Assembly (NCBI RefSeq): GCF_030818775.1
Contig: NZ_JAUTAU010000001.1
Location: forward strand, 3,476,001 to 3,540,000
Origin: Bacillus sp. SORGH_AS_0510
GTDB lineage: Bacteria; Bacillota; Bacilli; Bacillales; Cytobacillaceae
Direction of reading: 5' to 3'
DNA length: 64,000 nucleotides
Of this stretch, positions 58,918-64,000 are shown in pieces. Under the pieces are notes generated by a model. The model saw nothing but the letters and a program-made list of their open reading frames with translations. It searched no databases and had not been told where the DNA came from. Position 1 is the first letter of the stretch. Each line of letters starts with the position of its first letter. Both the position numbers and the translations under genes were made by a program.

Positions 58918-60897
58918 CTATTCTACATCTGAATAGTTTTTATTTTCATCAATAATTACCTTAGAATCGCGAATGACTTTGTAGCCAGCTTTCTTCCCAT
59001 ATGGAATAATTAATTTAATTTGCTTTTTGGTGTTCTCCGTTATATAGAAGGTCTCAGCAGGTTCAGTCATACTATGAGTCATATCCTCTATAAGAATATT
59101 AACTAACTGCTTCTGACCAGGTTCTCCTGGAACTGCTGGTTCGAATGGGATGTCTAAATCAATGATGACCTCTTTTGGCGGTTTATCTTCTTTTCCTTTC
59201 GAAATAACAACCGTCACTTTATCTCCCTTTTTCAACTCAGTGCCTGGTTCTGGTGATTGACTAATAACCATACCTGCAGCTATATTGTCATCATATTTTT
59301 CTTGGGAAGCATCAAGGGTTAGTCCTACTAAAGAGGCATAGTCTTGTGCTCCTTTTAAATTGTATTGTGTTAAATCCTTTAGTACAATTTTTTCTGGTCC
59401 CTTACTTATTTCAAATTCCAGCACCGTATCCTCAGGTACAACTTTTTCTCCACTAGGTGGATCTTGGCTCAATATTGTTCCCGGCTCACTGTCATCGTTT
59501 TTATCAATTTTTCTAATATCTTTGAAATTATAATTATCAAGCAAACGAATAACATCTTCATACTGTCGCCCAACATAATTAGATAGTTCAAATTTCTCTT
59601 TCCCTGTACTAATGTAAAGGTTAATTTTTGAATTTTCTTTTACTGTCGTTCCACTTTCCGGATCGGTCTTAACCACTTTACCTTTCTCAATATTTTCATC
59701 TGTTATTTCAATTTTTTTGTCAACTTCTATTCCGCTAATCTTAAGTTTAGAGATTGCTTCATCTAATTCCAAGCCACTAACGTCTGGTATTTTAACATCT
59801 TTGGCAGATAACAACCCAGGTAAAAAAGTAAATCCTAATAATCCAAGAATGGCAAGTACAAGAAAAGTAGATATTAATATTACCGGCCATTTTTTGCGTT
59901 TTTTCTTGCCCGTATTTTCTTTTTGGACCGAATCTTTTGAAGGAATAACAGGCTTTTCATTACTATGGATTAAGGTTTCATCTAGATTCTTAAGCGGTTT
60001 GTCATTCGTAATAACTGGAATCGCCTTGGTTGCGTCATCATCTATCGGTATAATAAACTTTGCTTCATTTACCCTTTCTGGATCAAGAGCCGTTCGAAGA
60101 TCTTCTTCCATTTCCTCCACACTATTATAGCGATGAGAGGAATCTTTGGCAGTTGCCTTTAGAACGATGTTTTCAACACTTTGTGGTATGCTTGAATTCC
60201 ACCTTCTAACGGAAGGAGTTTCCGATTGAAGATGCTTTAACGCAATGGATACGGCAGATTCTCCTGAGAATGGAAGTCGGCCAGTCAGCAATTCAAACAT
60301 GACTATTCCTAGGGAATAAATATCTGATTTTCTATTTGCCATTCCACCACGTGCTTGCTCTGGGGATAAATAATGAACAGACCCTAGCACTGAGTTCGTC
60401 TGTGTAATGCTTGTTGCACTCAAGGCCATCGCAATACCAAAATCAGTGACTTTCACATTCCCATTATGGTCAATCAATATATTATGCGGTTTTATATCAC
60501 GGTGAATGATATGATTTTGATGTGCATGGGATATAGCTGAGGTAAGCTGTCTCATTATTCCAATGGCATCCTCAACTTTTAAGGGAGAATTTTGCTGTAT
60601 GTATTGTTTAAGTGTCTGCCCATCCACATATTCCATCACAATATAATAAAGATCGTTTTCCTCACCCACATCATAGATATTGACAATGTTAGGGTGTGCC
60701 AGACTTGTTGCTGATTGAGCTTCCCTACGGAACCTGCGGATAAATTCCTCATCATTGGCAAAGTCAAGGCGAAGCATTTTAACGGCTACGTCTCGATCAA
60801 GGATCATATCATGTGCTAAATAAACATTAGCCATGCCTCCTCCGCCAACCATATCCAAGATTTTATAGCGTCCGCTTAATCTTTTCCCAATCATCAT
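58918..60897 (-). CDS. prkC: PASTA-domain serine/threonine protein kinase PrkC
   Basis: A membrane Hanks-type kinase that senses muropeptides, involved in germination and stationary phase. In 659 residues the kinase domain (1-270) has GGGGMANVYLAHD, Lys40, HRDIKPHNI (132-140) and DFG 152-154. One membrane helix lies near 337-357 (VILISTFLVLAILGLLGFTF) and three extracellular PASTA repeats follow to about 580. The ATG immediately follows the prpC stop. Autophosphorylation threonines are expected in ATSITQTNSV of the activation loop. Confidence 0.97.
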   Translation of the reverse strand: MMIGKRLSGRYKILDMVGGGGMANVYLAHDMILDRDVAVKMLRLDFANDEEFIRRFRREAQSATSLAHPNIVNIYDVGEENDLYYIVMEYVDGQTLKQYIQQNSPLKVEDAIGIMRQLTSAISHAHQNHIIHRDIKPHNILIDHNGNVKVTDFGIAMALSATSITQTNSVLGSVHYLSPEQARGGMANRKSDIYSLGIVMFELLTGRLPFSGESAVSIALKHLQSETPSVRRWNSSIPQSVENIVLKATAKDSSHRYNSVEEMEEDLRTALDPERVNEAKFIIPIDDDATKAIPVITNDKPLKNLDETLIHSNEKPVIPSKDSVQKENTGKKKRKKWPVILISTFLVLAILGLLGFTFLPGLLSAKDVKIPDVSGLELDEAISKLKISGIEVDKKIEITDENIEKGKVVKTDPESGTTVKENSKINLYISTGKEKFELSNYVGRQYEDVIRLLDNYNFKDIRKIDKNDDSEPGTILSQDPPSGEKVVPEDTVLEFEISKGPEKIVLKDLTQYNLKGAQDYASLVGLTLDASQEKYDDNIAAGMVISQSPEPGTELKKGDKVTVVISKGKEDKPPKEVIIDLDIPFEPAVPGEPGQKQLVNILIEDMTHSMTEPAETFYITENTKKQIKLIIPYGKKAGYKVIRDSKVIIDENKNYSDVE

Positions 60898-61650
60898 TTA
60901 TGCATCAACCTCGCTGACATCACTAAACTCTACTATAACAAGTGTAATGTTATCTTCTCCACCGTAATTGTTCGCTAGCGAGATAAGTGACTCTGCTTTT
61001 TGTTCTAAATGATCTTCATTTAATAAGATGTCTAACATCTCTTTTTCGTTCACTTTATTTGATAGACCATCTGAACATAAGAGGATCATATCTCCCTCTT
61101 CAAACATAATGGTTTTAATGTCCATCTCAACCGCTTTTTCAGTTCCTAAAGCTCGGAGTAGAACATTTTTTCGGGGATGATGTTCTGCATCTTCTTTTGA
61201 AATTTGTCCTGATCTTACAAGCTCATTAACAAGAGAATGGTCCTCTGTAATCTGTTTAAACCCGGATTCATTAGAGATATAGCCACGGCTGTCTCCGATG
61301 TGAGCCATGGTCGCAAAGCGATCAGTGGCGATAGCCGCAACAATAGTTGTACCCATTCCATCACATTCAGGGTTATTTGTGGCATGGTCAAATAGTAGAT
61401 TATTAACCTTGGTTATTTGTTCCTTCAACCATTTCTCTGCTTCATCAGCTGTTGAAATCCCTATGGAAGCTTCCCATTCAATTTTTAGTTGTGTAATGGT
61501 CATTTCACTAGCCACATCACCAGCACGGTGACCCCCCATCCCATCTGCAACAATGGCAAGGCGGTCACCATCCAGGTTTACAAATACTCCACCAGCATCT
61601 TCATTATGAAGACGTACTTTCCCACGATCTGTCATGAAAACTGATTTCAT
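60898..61650 (-). CDS. prpC: PP2C-type protein phosphatase PrpC
   Basis: The partner phosphatase that reverses PrkC phosphorylation. The 250-residue protein has the metal-binding Asp18 (RLHNEDAG) and VADGMGGHRAGDVAS, then AHIGDSRGYI, EDHSLVNELVRSGQIS and LLCSDGLSNKV, GGEDNITLVIVEF. ATG 61648-61650 is behind GAGG; the longer frame overlaps the end of rlmN without a ribosome-binding site. It is 4 nt after rlmN and abuts prkC. Confidence 0.96.
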   Translation of the reverse strand: MKSVFMTDRGKVRLHNEDAGGVFVNLDGDRLAIVADGMGGHRAGDVASEMTITQLKIEWEASIGISTADEAEKWLKEQITKVNNLLFDHATNNPECDGMGTTIVAAIATDRFATMAHIGDSRGYISNESGFKQITEDHSLVNELVRSGQISKEDAEHHPRKNVLLRALGTEKAVEMDIKTIMFEEGDMILLCSDGLSNKVNEKEMLDILLNEDHLEQKAESLISLANNYGGEDNITLVIVEFSDVSEVDA

Positions 61651-61654
61651 ATAT

Positions 61655-62746
61655 TTACCTCGTCTCCTCTTTTCGCTCCTTTGCACGAAGTTGTCCACAT
61701 GCTGCAGCAATATCTGACCCCTGCTCTCGGCGAATAGTCACATTAATACCACGATTTTTAAGTGTCTTTTCAAAAGCAAAAATTTTGTCTCTTGGCGTTC
61801 GCACATAATCCCGTTCTGGGACATAGTTAACTGGAATTAGATTCACATGGCACTTAAGTCCTTTTAAAAGAGTTGCTAATTCTTCTGCATGCTCTGTTGA
61901 ATCGTTTACTCCTCCAAAAAGACCATATTCAAAGCTGATTCTTCGTCCTGTCTTATCGATATAATACCGTACTGCTTCCATTAAGTCATCAAGTTTATAA
62001 GCTTTATTGATGGGCATTAATCTTGATCTTAATTCTGTATTTGGAGCATGAAGGGAAATTGCAAAATTAATTTGCATATCCTCATCGGCAAACTTATAAA
62101 TTTTTGGAACAATACCGCTTGTAGAAACGGTGATATGTCTTGCACCGATATTTAATGATTGTTCGTGATTGATTATTTTTAGAAATGACATCATATTATC
62201 ATAGTTATCAAAAGGTTCACCAATTCCCATAATGACCACTGAACTAACACGCTCATCTGTTTCATCAAGTGCCTGTTGTACCTTCACTACTTGAGCAACG
62301 ATTTCACCGGCTTCAAGATGGCGTTTCAATCCACCTAGTGTGGATGCACAGAAAGTACAGCCAATTCGACAGCCAACCTGAGTTGTAACACATACGGAGT
62401 TACCATAATCATGGCGCATAAGTACAGTTTCAATCGAATACCCATCGTGAAGTTCGAATAAAAACTTAATTGTTCCATCTGAAGAAGTCTGTTGGATTAC
62501 CGTATTTAATGTTGTAATTTGAAAGTGCTCAGATAATTTATCTCTTAACCCCTTAGGTAGGTTACTCATATCTTCAAAGGTAGTAACCCTTTTCTTATAG
62601 AGCCAATCAAAAATTTGCTCTGCACGGAATGGCTTTTCTCCATTCTCGGACAACCATTCCTTTAATTTATGAAGCTCCAAAGAATAGATGGAGGGTAGTT
62701 TATTTTCTAGTGTTGCTTTCTTCTCAGTTGTATTAATTTGTTCCAA
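61655..62746 (-). CDS. rlmN: Dual-specificity 23S rRNA/tRNA adenine-C2 methyltransferase
   Basis: A radical-SAM enzyme that methylates A2503 of 23S rRNA and A37 of some tRNAs. The 363-residue protein has the CxxxCxxC cluster at Cys126, Cys130 and Cys133, [36 protein letters not shown] and the acceptor Cys350 in [10 protein letters not shown]. It lies 33 nt downstream of rsmB. Confidence 0.97.
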   Translation of the reverse strand: MEQINTTEKKATLENKLPSIYSLELHKLKEWLSENGEKPFRAEQIFDWLYKKRVTTFEDMSNLPKGLRDKLSEHFQITTLNTVIQQTSSDGTIKFLFELHDGYSIETVLMRHDYGNSVCVTTQVGCRIGCTFCASTLGGLKRHLEAGEIVAQVVKVQQALDETDERVSSVVIMGIGEPFDNYDNMMSFLKIINHEQSLNIGARHITVSTSGIVPKIYKFADEDMQINFAISLHAPNTELRSRLMPINKAYKLDDLMEAVRYYIDKTGRRISFEYGLFGGVNDSTEHAEELATLLKGLKCHVNLIPVNYVPERDYVRTPRDKIFAFEKTLKNRGINVTIRREQGSDIAAACGQLRAKERKEETR

Positions 62747-62779
62747 CTGTTGACACCTTCTTTCAATTATCTAACTTAA

Positions 62780-64000
62780 TTATACTTTTTTTAACACCGC
62801 TATATAAAAACCGTCTGAGCCAAAATCCTGTGGAAAAACTTGCAGATCATATCCTGTTATGAATGGTTGAACAGCCTCTGGCATCCGTTCCTTAAAGGAG
62901 TGGTCTGGTACAAAATCCAGATTGGCTTCTAAGAATCTTTTTACAGTATTTTCATTTTCCTCTTTATCTACTGTACATGTACTATAGACAAGCGTGCCAC
63001 CTTTTTTTAATAAAGGAGTGACAGATTTCAACAAATCTTGCTGAATCTCACTTAGTCGCTCAAGATCCTTTTCTGTCTTTGTATATTTCATATCCGGCTT
63101 TCGTCGCATCACTCCTAAACCAGAGCAAGGAGCATCAAGAAGAATCCGATCAAACTGCACATTTTTGAACTTATCCTGTAAATGCCTAGAATCTGAGACA
63201 CTTGTTTTAATATTTTCTAATCCTAAACGGCGGGCGTTATCATTAATTAATCTTACTTTATGCTGATGGAGGTCGACAGAAATCACTTCACCTGTATTGT
63301 TCATTTTCTCAGCAATATGTGTGCTCTTTCCACCAGGTGCTGCACAAGCATCAAGGACAAACTCATTTGGCTGTACCCCTAATGCATAGGTGGCAAGCAT
63401 GGAACTTTCATCTTGGATAGTAAACAAACCATAATTAAAAGGAATGGTTGATGCCAGGTTCCCCTTTAAGCATCTAATCGCTTCAGGTATAATTGGGCTT
63501 TTTTCAATTTGGAAGCCTTCCTCTTCTAGAATTGCCACACATTCATCTCTCGATATTTTTGTTAAATTTACTCTTGCTGTTTGCAGAGGTGCTGTTAAAT
63601 TGATCTCACACATTTCTTTCGTTTTTTCATAGCCAAATTGGTTTACCCATCTAGTTACGAGCCATTCTGGATGACTCGTTTCCATTGCTAATCTTGTGTT
63701 AGGATCTGAGATTTCAAGGATAGAAGGTAACCCTTCTCTCTGTATACTTCGTAAAACACCATTTACTAAACTGGCAATCCCTTTATGCCCTCTTTTTTTC
63801 GCGATATCTACTGCTTCATAAATGGCTGCCCGATCAGGAATCCGATCAAGGTACACCATTTGATAGAGCGTTAGCCTAAGTAAATGATGAATCCAATCAG
63901 CAAGTTTTTTATTATCCTTGATAAACGGTTTTAAGTAGAAGTCCAAAGCCATTTTTCTTTGTAAGGTTCCATATGTTAATTCAGTAAGCAACCCTACATC
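62780..64000 (-). CDS. rsmB: 16S rRNA cytosine(967)-C5 methyltransferase, C-terminal part
   Basis: Cut by the right window edge: the frame is open to position 64000, where residues Asp-Val-Gly precede LLTELTYGTLQRKMALDFYL, so about 40 N-terminal residues are missing. An N-terminal NusB-like domain continues to about residue 140 of the visible part. A SAM methyltransferase domain follows with CAAPGGKSTHIAEKM, DAPCSGLGVMRRKPDM and the nucleophile in VYSTCTVDKEENE. TTG 63989-63991 is not a real start. Confidence 0.96.
   Translation of the reverse strand, partial: DVGLLTELTYGTLQRKMALDFYLKPFIKDNKKLADWIHHLLRLTLYQMVYLDRIPDRAAIYEAVDIAKKRGHKGIASLVNGVLRSIQREGLPSILEISDPNTRLAMETSHPEWLVTRWVNQFGYEKTKEMCEINLTAPLQTARVNLTKISRDECVAILEEEGFQIEKSPIIPEAIRCLKGNLASTIPFNYGLFTIQDESSMLATYALGVQPNEFVLDACAAPGGKSTHIAEKMNNTGEVISVDLHQHKVRLINDNARRLGLENIKTSVSDSRHLQDKFKNVQFDRILLDAPCSGLGVMRRKPDMKYTKTEKDLERLSEIQQDLLKSVTPLLKKGGTLVYSTCTVDKEENENTVKRFLEANLDFVPDHSFKERMPEAVQPFITGYDLQVFPQDFGSDGFYIAVLKKV

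Overview
The window is a stretch of core chromosome from a spore-forming member of the Bacillaceae (Bacillus sensu lato). Nearly every gene is on the minus strand, and gene order follows the Bacillus subtilis block from rsmB/prkC through smc, sucCD and codY to infB, rpsO and pnpA. A 27-codon spoVM at 56391-56474, together with codY, fapR, prkC/prpC, hslUV and a Gram-positive PolC, supports this placement. The sequence alone does not settle the genus.

Layout, read along the minus strand from high to low coordinates. 64000-56391: rsmB (cut by the window edge), rlmN, prpC, prkC, rsgA, rpe, thiN, spoVM (rRNA methylation, PASTA-kinase signalling, ribosome maturation, sporulation). 56007-56195: rpmB, the only plus-strand gene. 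55715-45258: yloU, fakA, sdaAB, sdaAA, recG, then the FapR-controlled lipid genes fapR, plsX, fabD, fabG, acpP, then rnc. 45203-34902: smc, ftsY, ylxM, ffh, rpsP, khpA, ylqD, rimM, trmD, rplS, lepB (chromosome organisation, SRP pathway, ribosome and tRNA maturation). 34878-33086: rbgA and rnhB. 33056-32139: a gene-free array of 52-bp hairpin repeats. 31867-21118: sucC, sucD, dprA, topA, trmFO, xerC, hslV, hslU, codY. 20922-14504: rpsB, tsf, pyrH, frr, uppS, cdsA, dxr. 14433-1: rseP, polC, rimP, nusA, ylxR (frameshifted), ylxQ, infB, ylxP, rbfA, truB, ribF, rpsO and the start of pnpA.

Compared with B. subtilis, three blocks are missing from otherwise colinear order: the large flagellar/chemotaxis operon normally between codY and rpsB, proS normally between rseP and polC, and ylqG-ylqH normally between rnhB and sucC. 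The last position is instead occupied by the hairpin array.

The main non-coding novelties are: (i) about 18 tandem copies of a 52-bp unit, each holding a 9- to 13-bp-arm inverted repeat followed by a T-rich tract; (ii) two families of roughly 120-130-bp structured interspersed repeats (family A between nusA/rimP and uppS/frr; family B flanking the rpsP-khpA unit), whose copies differ by compensatory stem changes, plus a 28-bp palindromic scar of family A between rnhB and rbgA; (iii) a 1-nt frameshift in ylxR; (iv) stacked hairpins just upstream of rnc. Promoters, leaders, a FapR operator and most intrinsic terminators can be placed by eye. No insertion sequence, prophage, rRNA, tRNA or CRISPR array was seen.
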